Positions 45,307-53,632 of a stretch of DNA of 64,000 nucleotides are shown here, in pieces. Each line of letters begins with the position of its first letter. Positions within the stretch are counted from its first letter, which is position 1. The position numbers and the translations under genes were made by a program. The stretch comes from Planctomycetota bacterium. GTDB lineage: Bacteria > Planctomycetota > Planctomycetia > Pirellulales > Pirellulaceae. The stretch is from positions 1 through 64,000 of the forward strand of contig JAJDEH010000444.1 of assembly GCA_029259935.1 (NCBI GenBank), written 5' to 3'. Below the pieces are notes generated by a model. The model was not told where the DNA came from. It saw only the letters and a list, made by a program, of their open reading frames with translations, and did no database searches.

Positions 45307-48207
45307 CTACTTTTGTGCTTGTAAGTAGGTCAGCAAGTCGCGCAGTTCTTGGTCCGTAAGCTGGTCGACGAGTTGATCCGGCATGATTGATTTGGCGCTG
45401 GGCTGTCTTTGATCGATGTCCGAGTGGTCAATGTAAATCAGTTTGCCTTTCGAATCGGCGTAGATCTCTTCTTCGCCGCGCTCGCTGACCAGGATTCCCG
45501 AGAATACCGTGCCATCAACCTTGGCAATGTTCCAAGGAACGAACCGCGGCGCCATTTCACGGCTGGGCGATAGGATCGATTCCAACAGCCGCTGCCGCGA
45601 CAATCGGCCCACGGCCGACAGATCAGGACCCACGGTGCCGCCACGGCCATTGATCTGATGACAGGCTGCGCATTGCGGCCCCTTGGGATGAAAGAAGACT
45701 CGCTCGCCGGCACTCACATCCGCGCTCCGCCCCGCGACATCCTTGGCAAGATTTACCCAACGGTCGATCTGGCCGGGCTCCGGTCGGCCGGTTGGCTTCC
45801 ATTGGGAATCGGTGAGTCGATGAACAAGCGGTTTCAACGCGGAGTATTTCCGTTCAACAGCCCGCAACTGCCTCGTTTCGCTTTTGGAAAACGTTTCGCC
45901 CCGCAGCGCCCGCAATGCTTCGGCCCGCAACGTCCGATCGAGATCGCCCGCGAGATCCAGCAACAATTCTCGCGACTCACCAGTAGGCGAAAGCCCAACG
46001 ATCGCCTCGGCACGCAATTGGACAGCCGCCGAACTGTCGCGAGCGATGCCGACCAGGATCGCCATTCGCCGAGAGTCCGTGGATTCGCGAAGAGACCGCA
46101 CCGCCTCGAGCCGAACGCCCGCGTGATCGTGCTTCGTGAACATTTGCAACCGCTCGACGGAAATCGCCGAATCATCCGAGTCTCCGAACTTGCGGGTTTC
46201 GATACCGCGCAGCTTTCGCAACCCGAGTTCCAAGACGGTGGGTGAAGTGTTGTCGTCCGTCAGCAAGTCCGTGATGATTCGTTTGAGTTGATCTTCAAAC
46301 TGCTGCCCGGGCGTGTCACGCAGCATTTCGATCGCCGCCAAGTAGGCTTCAAAGACGCGCGCCGTGGTCGCATTCGAGTTCAAGCCGTCCAGCAACCGTG
46401 GCTCAAAATCTTTTAGTTTCGCCTCCCCAATCCAGCGAACGGCGACCAACTGATGCCGCGCATCGGACTCTTTCAGCAATTCAGGCAAGATCTGCCGGCC
46501 CAGTTCGCCGTCGTTGTCGCGCAGCACCATCGCGGCGTGCAAACGAACGTCGGCATCGCGATGCCTGGCCAATTCTAACCGACGTTCGACCGTGGTGATC
46601 GGAGCCAACGCCTGTCGAGCTGCTTGCTGGACAAATGGATCCGCCGATGAAAAGAACTCAAGCGGAAACTCGATCGCGCCTGGACTCGCGGTCTCACCCA
46701 AGCGGCGAATGGCGGCGGCGCGTTCCGCGTCGGTTTTGGCCGACTTGATCGAAGCCGCCAAGTCGAACGACCTCAGAGGCAACACAGCAAGCGCCAGTTC
46801 GCGAACGTCGCTCGACGCATCGCCCAACACTTGCTCGGCAACATCCTTGGCCCCGCCGACAACGATGATGGCGGATAGCGCGGTGGCACGCACATGAGGA
46901 TCTTCGTCGTGAAGCTGGCTTCGCAGAATCTCCAGTCCAGCATCACGTTGCTTCACTAGCTGACTGGCCGCCCGCTCGCGGGTTGGCCGGTGCTTCGACT
47001 TGATGGCCAGTTTCGCATCGGCGGGCCGTGATGGAGCCGCATGTCCTTTTTTCGAGAGACGCCAAATACGGCCCTTGCCATGCAATTTGTAAGATCGGTC
47101 AACCCAGTCGCTGATATAGAGTGAACCGTCGGGCGCGAGCGCGATCCCGACTGGACGAAAATTCCGGTCACCTTTGACAATCGCTTCCGGGGTGGAAACA
47201 AAGCTGGCTCCCTTCCGAGCTAAGCGAAATCGTTCGATCGCGTGCATGCCCCAAGAGGTCGCCAACAAATCTCCCCGATAATCCAGCGGCAAATTGTCCG
47301 AGTCATAAGAGAGCACTCCGCTAGGCGCTTCGCCCGTGCCCGACACCATTCCCAGCGTGCCCGGAAACTCGCCGAACCATGAAGTGAATGGATGAATGCC
47401 GCGCCGCCCTAAGTCGTAGCGATAGCCGTAATCGCCGCCCGCGACAACATGCAACAAACGGCACGGGGGCCGCCAGTCGGGATCGTTGTCGACGGCAAAC
47501 AGTCGGCCAAAGACGTCCACGCAAACATGAAACGGATTCCAGAACCCGGTGGCGATCCGTTGAAGCTGGCTACCGTCGAGTTTGCACCGATAGACGTTGC
47601 CGCCTTCGCCACCTCCTGTCAGTTCCGCGCCGTCGGTTCCGACCAGTTTGTAGTCCGCTCCCAAGTTTTCGCCCAAGCCGAAATACATGTGTCCCAACAA
47701 ATCGAACGCAAAACCGCTCAGCCCGTTATGCGGATAGTTGCCTTCGGTTTCGAGTTGGATGATGGGCGTACGCTGATCCGCCGCGCCGTCCGCGTCGGTA
47801 TCTCGTAATCGAAAGATCTCATTACGGGTCGCCACAAAGACCGAACCGTCGTGAGACACGGCGACATTCATCGTGTGAGTCGTGCCTTCGAAGAACGTTG
47901 TTATCTTGTCGGCTCGGTAGTCGCCATCGGTGTCCTCGTACATTCGAATTCGATCCGCCGCCGGGCCCTGGTAGCCTTCGGGCCGAAAGTGCGTATGACT
48001 TTCGATACACAGCACGCGGCCCCGCGCGTCGACGGCGATTCCGGTTGGGGTGACGATGTCGGGGTCGGCCGCGACCAGCTCGATTTGCAGACGGCCGTCC
48101 GGAACTTTTGGCCGAACAATCTCGTCCGCATAGAAGCGGCTTCCGCAAGACGCCGTCACCAGAAACGCGAAAAGCCCAATCGTGGGGACGCGGTAAGAAT
48201 GAATCAT
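45307..48207 (-). CDS. PVC-type membrane-bound dehydrogenase with HEAT repeats and heme-binding tail
   Basis: The ATG at 48207 has an AGGAG site upstream and starts a signal peptide (VPTIGLFAFLVTASCGSRF), giving 966 residues. The first 400 are a six-bladed propeller like the PVC dehydrogenases (GIAVDARGRVLCIESHTHF, VAVSHDGSVFVATRNEIFRL). Residues about 450-800 are HEAT-like helices (EDPHVRATALSAIIVVGG). The end is a cytochrome-like segment CAACHQINGRGGTVGPDLSA with the heme site CxxCH and SREMAPRF. This order is common in planctomycetes. The redox partner and substrate are unknown. A longer frame upstream of 48207 lacks a signal and ribosome site. Confidence 0.92.
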   Translation of the reverse strand: MIHSYRVPTIGLFAFLVTASCGSRFYADEIVRPKVPDGRLQIELVAADPDIVTPTGIAVDARGRVLCIESHTHFRPEGYQGPAADRIRMYEDTDGDYRADKITTFFEGTTHTMNVAVSHDGSVFVATRNEIFRLRDTDADGAADQRTPIIQLETEGNYPHNGLSGFAFDLLGHMYFGLGENLGADYKLVGTDGAELTGGGEGGNVYRCKLDGSQLQRIATGFWNPFHVCVDVFGRLFAVDNDPDWRPPCRLLHVVAGGDYGYRYDLGRRGIHPFTSWFGEFPGTLGMVSGTGEAPSGVLSYDSDNLPLDYRGDLLATSWGMHAIERFRLARKGASFVSTPEAIVKGDRNFRPVGIALAPDGSLYISDWVDRSYKLHGKGRIWRLSKKGHAAPSRPADAKLAIKSKHRPTRERAASQLVKQRDAGLEILRSQLHDEDPHVRATALSAIIVVGGAKDVAEQVLGDASSDVRELALAVLPLRSFDLAASIKSAKTDAERAAAIRRLGETASPGAIEFPLEFFSSADPFVQQAARQALAPITTVERRLELARHRDADVRLHAAMVLRDNDGELGRQILPELLKESDARHQLVAVRWIGEAKLKDFEPRLLDGLNSNATTARVFEAYLAAIEMLRDTPGQQFEDQLKRIITDLLTDDNTSPTVLELGLRKLRGIETRKFGDSDDSAISVERLQMFTKHDHAGVRLEAVRSLRESTDSRRMAILVGIARDSSAAVQLRAEAIVGLSPTGESRELLLDLAGDLDRTLRAEALRALRGETFSKSETRQLRAVERKYSALKPLVHRLTDSQWKPTGRPEPGQIDRWVNLAKDVAGRSADVSAGERVFFHPKGPQCAACHQINGRGGTVGPDLSAVGRLSRQRLLESILSPSREMAPRFVPWNIAKVDGTVFSGILVSERGEEEIYADSKGKLIYIDHSDIDQRQPSAKSIMPDQLVDQLTDQELRDLLTYLQAQK

Positions 48208-48374
48208 CCAATTGCTCCTTATCAAGGGTGCCGACATGATGACCAACACCCACACCGATTTCAAGTTGACCGAACCCGCCGATTCGTTTTGGTGTCTCTT
48301 GAAAAACAGGGAAGATGGCGGTTCTTGCGGCAACGGGCTAAGTCAAACCTGTGACAGGGCTTGTGACTGGCCGA

Positions 48375-48403
48375 TTGGCAATTTTTCTGGTCGAGAATAT
48401 ACT
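48375..48403 (+). promoter_or_regulatory. Sigma70-type promoter for hflX
   Basis: TTGGCA (48375-48380) and TATACT (48398-48403) are 17 bases apart. The predicted start of transcription near 48410 leaves only a few bases before ATG 48418, or about 60 before the alternative GTG at 48472. Confidence 0.6.
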
Positions 48404-48417
48404 CACGGGCGATCCGC

Positions 48418-49857
48418 ATGAAAGTCATCAGCTACAATATTAATAGTGAAATCCCCAGGAGAACTAACTTAGTGCTAGAACGAGATCGCGCTAATTCGGT
48501 CGTGAGCGAAACGGCAGTGCTTGCTCGAGTCATTTTGCCCGATCAGCTCTTCAATACGGATCCTCTGGACGAACTCGATGGCCTGGCAACGACGGCTGGG
48601 ACGGTGGTTGTGGGCGGGCTAACCCAGCGCCGGGATAAACCCGACCGAACGACCTGCATCGGACGCGGCAAGGTCGAGGAACTCAAGACGCTCCTGGAGG
48701 AAACCAAGGCGGACTTGGTCATCTTCGACAACGACCTCGCGCCCGCTCAAACCCGCAATCTGGAAAAGGCATTGGGCGTCCGCGTCCTCGATCGCACCGA
48801 GTTGATCCTGGATATCTTTGCCACGCATGCGCAAACCTACGAAGCCCGCCTCGCGGTCGAGCTGACTCAACTGGAGTACTCGCTGCCACGGCTCAAGCGA
48901 ATGTGGACTCACTTGGAGCGTCAAGCGGCCGCTTCCGGGGCGCGCGTCAAAGTCGGTGTCGGTATGCGTGGACCGGGTGAACGGCAATTAGAGGTCGACC
49001 GCCGTTTGGTCGAAAGGCGAATTCATGACCTGCGGAGTGAGCTTAAGGTCATCGAGCGACGCAAGGAACGGCAAGTCTCGGGCCGCCGCGAACACATGAC
49101 CGTTTCTTTGGTGGGCTACACCAATGCCGGCAAGAGTACGTTGATGAACGCCCTGACCAACGCCGACGTCAAGACGGAAGACAAGTTGTTCGCCACGCTG
49201 GATACCCGCACGCGGCGTTGGCAATTGCCCAGCTGGGGGCCCGTACTGCTAAGCGATACGGTCGGATTCATTCGCGATCTGCCTCACCGCTTGATCGCCA
49301 GTTTCAAAGCCACTCTGGAAGAATCCCGCCAGGCCGACCTGCTGCTGCATGTGGCGGACGTCAGCAATGAAGCCGTCTTCGATCAAATCAGCGCCGTCTA
49401 CACGGTACTGGAAGAGATCGGAATTCAAGAAAAAGACACGCTGCTGGTCGTGAACAAGACCGATGCGCTCGATTCGCCCGCGAGGCTGGATTCGGTGCTG
49501 AACCGCTATCCCAACGCGATTCCAATTAGCGCCCGGTCGCGCACCGGCTTCGACCGCTTGGCACTCGCCGTCAGCGACGCGCTCAGTCGCACGTTTCTGG
49601 ATGTCGACGTGGAAACGGGCGTGGAGAACGGCAAGTTGATGGCCTACCTGGCGGCCAAGGGAGAAGTGTTGTCGAAGCGGTTCAACGACAACCGCGTCAC
49701 GATTCACTGCCGCTTGCCCCAGAAATATCTGGGCCGCATCGGCGATGACGATCAAACCACCATTCGCCCTCACGCCGACGGCGAATCAGACAGCAAGCCC
49801 GCCGTCGAATCTGCGGTAAACGCGGCCCCATCCGATGCGATCGACGACGTGGCTTGA
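48418..49857 (+). CDS. hflX: Ribosome-associated GTPase HflX
   Basis: The 479-residue protein matches HflX, a GTPase that splits stalled or stressed ribosomes. The N-terminal domain includes RTTCIGRGKVEELKTLLEE and DLVIFDNDLAPAQTRNLEKA; the linker carries MRGPGERQLEVDRRLVERR, a signature of the family. The G domain has Walker A GYTNAGKST, a DTVGF switch and NKTD. A C-terminal extension of about 90 residues is poorly conserved. ATG 48418 lacks a ribosome site; GTG 48472 has AGGAG ten bases upstream and is the alternative start, removing 18 residues. Confidence 0.97.
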   Translation: MKVISYNINSEIPRRTNLVLERDRANSVVSETAVLARVILPDQLFNTDPLDELDGLATTAGTVVVGGLTQRRDKPDRTTCIGRGKVEELKTLLEETKADLVIFDNDLAPAQTRNLEKALGVRVLDRTELILDIFATHAQTYEARLAVELTQLEYSLPRLKRMWTHLERQAAASGARVKVGVGMRGPGERQLEVDRRLVERRIHDLRSELKVIERRKERQVSGRREHMTVSLVGYTNAGKSTLMNALTNADVKTEDKLFATLDTRTRRWQLPSWGPVLLSDTVGFIRDLPHRLIASFKATLEESRQADLLLHVADVSNEAVFDQISAVYTVLEEIGIQEKDTLLVVNKTDALDSPARLDSVLNRYPNAIPISARSRTGFDRLALAVSDALSRTFLDVDVETGVENGKLMAYLAAKGEVLSKRFNDNRVTIHCRLPQKYLGRIGDDDQTTIRPHADGESDSKPAVESAVNAAPSDAIDDVA

Positions 49858-49969
49858 CGCTTGGCACGGAACAGCCCACGCTGTAGCACAGCATTGACCT
49901 GTTCGTCCGTTCGTATTCTTCGCCGCTGTTTTTCCCGCCGGCGCGCCCTTTGATTGAATCGCCACCCGC

Positions 49970-50755
49970 ATGGCCAGACGCAAGATCGCTGAATCAAGGA
50001 CCCTTGTTACGGGAGCTTCGAGTGGTATCGGACGTGAAATTTGCCTCCGGCTAGTTCGCCAAGGAGCCCGCGTTCTGGCCACCGCTCGGCGCGAAGACCG
50101 TCTGGCCCAGTTGTCCGACGCCTGTCGCGATTTGGCGGGTGAGATTCGTGTATTGCCAGGTGACATTACCGAGCCAACTCACCGTCAGGCACTACTGGAC
50201 TGCATGAAGGCCGAGTTTGGCGGCCTAGATATCCTGATCAACAACGCGGGGATCTCGGGCATTGGCCCGTTTCTCGAAGCGGACGAATCACGGCTACGAA
50301 AGATCATGGAAGTCAATTTTTTCGCGCCGCTGGAGTTGATCCGTTCAGCGGGACCCCTGCTGCGCGAGGGTAACAAGCCCATCATTGTCAACGTCAGCAG
50401 CGTGCTCGGACATCGTTCGGTCCCCAAAAAAACCGAGTACTGTGCCAGTAAATTTGCTTTGCACGGCTTTAGCGATGCACTGCGCTGCGAACTGGTGGCG
50501 GAAAAAATCGACGTCCTGATCGTTAGCCCCAGCACGACCAGCACCGAAATTTTCGATCAGGCGATGGGCGACAAGAACGACTTGCCCTGGAGAAATCTCG
50601 GTCCCGACAAGCCCGCCCGAGTCGCGTCGGCCACCGTCCGAGCCATCCGCCGAGGCCGCCATGAAGTCATCCTTACACCGGGCGGAAAGCTGCTTGTGTG
50701 GGCCGACCGCCTCTGCCCGCCCTTCGTAAACCGCATGGTGGCCTACTTTGGTTGA
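49970..50755 (+). CDS. SDR family oxidoreductase
   Basis: The 261-residue short-chain dehydrogenase has the cofactor site VTGASSGIGREI, the NAG motif LINNAGIS, the catalytic serine strand VNVSSVLGHR and the YCASK pair. The C-terminal part (VRAIRRGRHEVILTPGGKLL) has the pattern of the common bacterial SDRs that act on lipids or steroids. Substrate is not assignable. It lies 112 bases after hflX in the same direction without an evident promoter or terminator. Confidence 0.94.
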   Translation: MARRKIAESRTLVTGASSGIGREICLRLVRQGARVLATARREDRLAQLSDACRDLAGEIRVLPGDITEPTHRQALLDCMKAEFGGLDILINNAGISGIGPFLEADESRLRKIMEVNFFAPLELIRSAGPLLREGNKPIIVNVSSVLGHRSVPKKTEYCASKFALHGFSDALRCELVAEKIDVLIVSPSTTSTEIFDQAMGDKNDLPWRNLGPDKPARVASATVRAIRRGRHEVILTPGGKLLVWADRLCPPFVNRMVAYFG

Positions 50756-50795
50756 AGCACCACACCATGGGCTGGACTTGTCTTCGGGAAGATTT

Positions 50796-50810
50796 AAGAC
50801 ATAATGTCTT
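50796..50810 (+). promoter_or_regulatory. Perfect 15-base palindrome upstream of a secreted protein gene
   Basis: AAGACAT-A-ATGTCTT is palindromic around one base and lies about 40 bases before the start at 50850. A related element, AGACATCGCGTCTTGG, occurs upstream of the divergently oriented neighbour gene (53334). A shared operator is inference. Confidence 0.4.
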
Positions 50811-50849
50811 GGTTAGCTGTAGTACTCAGTAATTCGCTTGAGGATCAAC

Positions 50850-51713
50850 ATGATGCCGCGCGGCCAATCAAATTGTATTTACCCGCTAAGCCGGCTGGTT
50901 CTTATCCTTGGTTGTCTTTGGGTTGTGGCGTGGCCGGTCCGCGAATTGTTCGCGGTTGAGCCCCATGGTGATCAGCCGAGCGAACGAGCCCAACGGCTGG
51001 AACGCATGTTGCAACGCGCGCAAGGCATGTCGCTTTCGGCGGACAAGGCGGAAGGCGAATTCGAGATGATCCCGCAACCGGTCTTTCGCTACGACGACCA
51101 GCCGCGCCGCATCCTGGACGCGACGTTGTGGGCTTGGAAAACAAGCGGCCGGCCGCGGGCGCTGTGCAAGATCGAGGATTATCAACGAGAAACGTCGCCA
51201 CTGTGGGTCTATTGCCTGACGTCGTTGTCGCCCGATCTAATCCAGGCCGATTGGAAAACGGGCCGCCACTGGCAAGCCACCAAACCGGGCATCGAGTTGC
51301 GCGCGATCCCTAATGGCCCGAAACCGGCTGGCACCGCCCCACTGCAACTACGGCAGATTCGCAAACTATCGCGCCGCTTCAGTGCAACGCTGCTCGACCC
51401 TCGCGACGAGAGCCGACAAGCAATGCGATTGCTGCCCCAACCAATCGTTCAGTATCACGACGAGAAAACCGGTTTGACGCGGGGAGCAATTTTTGGACTG
51501 GCATCGAACGGAACCAATCCCGACGCGGTCGTCTTGATCGAATTGCACACCGATGCAAACGAAGGCCATCTCTGGAAATACGCCGTTGCCGGCATGACCG
51601 CCTCCGGCGTCGAGCTAAGGCTGGACGAAGAAAAAGTGTGGACCAAGAAATTCACGCCCGACCCAAACCAATTCGGCAACTGGATGTTCTTTTCTGTTCC
51701 CCAAGAGCCGTAA
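50850..51713 (+). CDS. Secreted planctomycete protein of unknown function
   Basis: The ATG pair at 50850/50853 follows GAGGA, so I start at 50850; an upstream TTG in frame has no support. The 287-residue protein has a signal peptide (LVLILGCLWVVAWPVRELFA), a helical charged stretch (ERAQRLERMLQRAQGMSLSA), and two similar beta units: one around PQPVFRYDDQPRRILDATLW and one around PQPIVQYHDEKTGLTRGAIF. This internal repeat suggests a tandem two-domain fold. I do not recognise the family. It has no operon partner, with the convergent gene 125 bases away. Confidence 0.75.
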   Translation: MMPRGQSNCIYPLSRLVLILGCLWVVAWPVRELFAVEPHGDQPSERAQRLERMLQRAQGMSLSADKAEGEFEMIPQPVFRYDDQPRRILDATLWAWKTSGRPRALCKIEDYQRETSPLWVYCLTSLSPDLIQADWKTGRHWQATKPGIELRAIPNGPKPAGTAPLQLRQIRKLSRRFSATLLDPRDESRQAMRLLPQPIVQYHDEKTGLTRGAIFGLASNGTNPDAVVLIELHTDANEGHLWKYAVAGMTASGVELRLDEEKVWTKKFTPDPNQFGNWMFFSVPQEP

Positions 51714-51716
51714 CGG

Positions 51717-51752
51717 TTCTCCTCCTTGCCAATGGCGAGTTAGAAGGGGTCG
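51717..51752 (+). repeat. Degenerate copy of the dispersed palindromic repeat
   Basis: TTCTCCTCCTTGCCAATGGC is followed by GAGTTAGAAGGGG. It matches the elements at 12272 and 37210 with several changes that weaken the hairpin. It lies just after the stop of the secreted protein gene. Confidence 0.6.
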
Positions 51753-51838
51753 GCCCTACTGAAGATCGTGCAGCCCCAGCGTTTCACAGGACCGCACAAA
51801 TCCCGGCGTTCCCGGTCTTCAAGAAATCGACCTGACCG

Positions 51839-53272
51839 CTATTCCTTCGGCTCACCGAGTATCGACAGTCCGAAGCGGCGGCCTTTCCAGAATCCTTTGG
51901 GGTTCAACTGGCTGTCACCCCTGGAGGGAAGGCCGGGAGTTAGATTCGTGTCTTTCACCTCGATGCCCAAATAGAGTTGCCCTGCTGTGTCTTCGCTGGT
52001 GATGTAAAAGAACAGGCCGGTCTTCTCGTGGTCGTAGGCGCTTTTGTCAGTGTCGTAGTGGGCGATCAGTTTTTCGATGGGGCGGCCCTTGTCGATCCAC
52101 GATTGCGGCGAGCGTGTCTCGCCCGACTTCCAATTCGACATCGGAATTTCCCACGCCTTGAGATTAATCGCCTCCAGCGCGTAAATCGACTGGCCGCCGT
52201 GGTCGACTTCCGTTCCCATCAGATCAAAGCCCTCCTTTTTCGCCCAGGCGACGATTTTCGCTTTGGCGGTGTTCAACTCTTCGCGGCTGAGTTTGCGAAA
52301 GCGCTGGGGAAGGCCGGACCATTGGCCCGTGTCCAGGTCGAAAAATGTCCGCCCGGATTTCACGTCGTACACCGACTGGGCGATCATGTTGCCCCGGCCG
52401 CTGACTCGCTTGAGCGGCTTGTCGCGGTCCAATTCGTGGATCAGCGGCATGTCGTATTCGAAGTCGGGCAGATCGACTTTCGACCATTTGGCGTCTTCCA
52501 CATGGTCACGCCAGTGTTCGTTCCACCAACCGGCCCAACGCGTGGCATTGGTTTGAAACAATTTTTGCTTGAGCTGTCGCTGCCGAGGGGTTCCTTCGCG
52601 GTCGCTGACAAAGGCCAGCCGATTCCAGCCGTTCGCCACACCGGTCCACCGCTCCAACGTGCGATACACCTCGTTCACCGGACGGCCATAGCTATAGTGG
52701 TTACCTTTCCGATCGCTGTTGTCGTGCTCTTGCATGAACTTCATCAGTTCCGGATCATCGCAACGGTATCCCATGTCGCTGCCGTCGTTTCCGTAGCAAC
52801 GAGGAATGGCACGAATCAGCGCCGGGATCGCGCGCTTGTCACCGATCCCGCGCAACAGGAACGGAATCGAACGCAGCATGAGCCGGTCGTCGATCGGCGT
52901 CGCGTCCAGAGCGGCAATCAATTCCGGAACGGCATCGGGGCCCAGCAATATCAACTGCTGCATCTTGCGTTCCCACTCAAGCTGTCCGCTTTGCCGACTG
53001 TTTTGCAAGTCCTGCAGTTCGTGCATCAGTTTGCCGATTTTGGTATCGGGCCATTCTCGAGTCGGCTTTTTCTTCTCGGCCCGGGGAGGCGCAGCTTCGC
53101 CGGCCGCCTCTTCGGCTTCGTCGGCCGCCTCTTCGGCTGCGTCTTGCGCCAAGCATTGAGCCGCCAGCATCGGGCTCAGCAAAAGAACCAACAGCCACAG
53201 GGCCAGGCGGGTCACCCTTCGAGAAATCCCAGGGACTAACGAAAATTGGACGTCGTTTTTTAGCCGGGTCAT
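51839..53272 (-). CDS. Secreted protein with HEAT-like N-terminal part
   Basis: The 477-residue protein starts at an ATG with AGGAG nine bases upstream. A signal peptide (LALWLLVLLLSPMLAAQCLA) precedes a low-complexity acidic-alanine stretch (EEAADEAEEAAGEAAPPRAE). Residues about 85-180 contain HEAT-like helices (LLGPDAVPELIAALDATPID, LLRGIGDKRAIPALIRAIP). The remainder is unfamiliar, with many Trp residues (RWAGWWNEHWRDHVEDAKWS) and an ending close to the stop. No catalytic motif was seen. It is convergent with the preceding secreted gene. Confidence 0.75.
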   Translation of the reverse strand: MTRLKNDVQFSLVPGISRRVTRLALWLLVLLLSPMLAAQCLAQDAAEEAADEAEEAAGEAAPPRAEKKKPTREWPDTKIGKLMHELQDLQNSRQSGQLEWERKMQQLILLGPDAVPELIAALDATPIDDRLMLRSIPFLLRGIGDKRAIPALIRAIPRCYGNDGSDMGYRCDDPELMKFMQEHDNSDRKGNHYSYGRPVNEVYRTLERWTGVANGWNRLAFVSDREGTPRQRQLKQKLFQTNATRWAGWWNEHWRDHVEDAKWSKVDLPDFEYDMPLIHELDRDKPLKRVSGRGNMIAQSVYDVKSGRTFFDLDTGQWSGLPQRFRKLSREELNTAKAKIVAWAKKEGFDLMGTEVDHGGQSIYALEAINLKAWEIPMSNWKSGETRSPQSWIDKGRPIEKLIAHYDTDKSAYDHEKTGLFFYITSEDTAGQLYLGIEVKDTNLTPGLPSRGDSQLNPKGFWKGRRFGLSILGEPKE

Positions 53273-53632
53273 GTTGGACTCTCCTCAGTTGAGGCCGCGT
53301 TCTTCAAGCCACGTTCAAGCACTCACAGATTTTAGACATCGCGTCTTGGTTTTGCAAAAAGGCCACTTTTGGAGAGTGTGAACGAATGTGAACCAAGCGT
53401 CCACTCTGAAGGGGCCTAAGCGGCACCGTCCATGGATCGGCGCTGCGGACTGAGACAGGTCGGTTAGATCAGGACTGAATTGGCCGACCCAGATTTAGTT
53501 CAACGGCAACAGAGCCGGCAACGGAATAACTGGGCGGAGAGAATCGACCGATTATCTGGTTTGACGGTAGAATAGCGTGCCCCGTCCTCAACTTGCGGAT
53601 TGCCCCGAACCAGCCCCACGGGAACATTGAAT
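53273..53632. other. Intergenic region with possible operator
   Basis: Between the divergent starts at 53272 and 53633 the only notable element is AGACATCGCGTCTTGG at 53334-53349, similar to the palindrome at 50796. No gene is supported. Confidence 0.45.
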
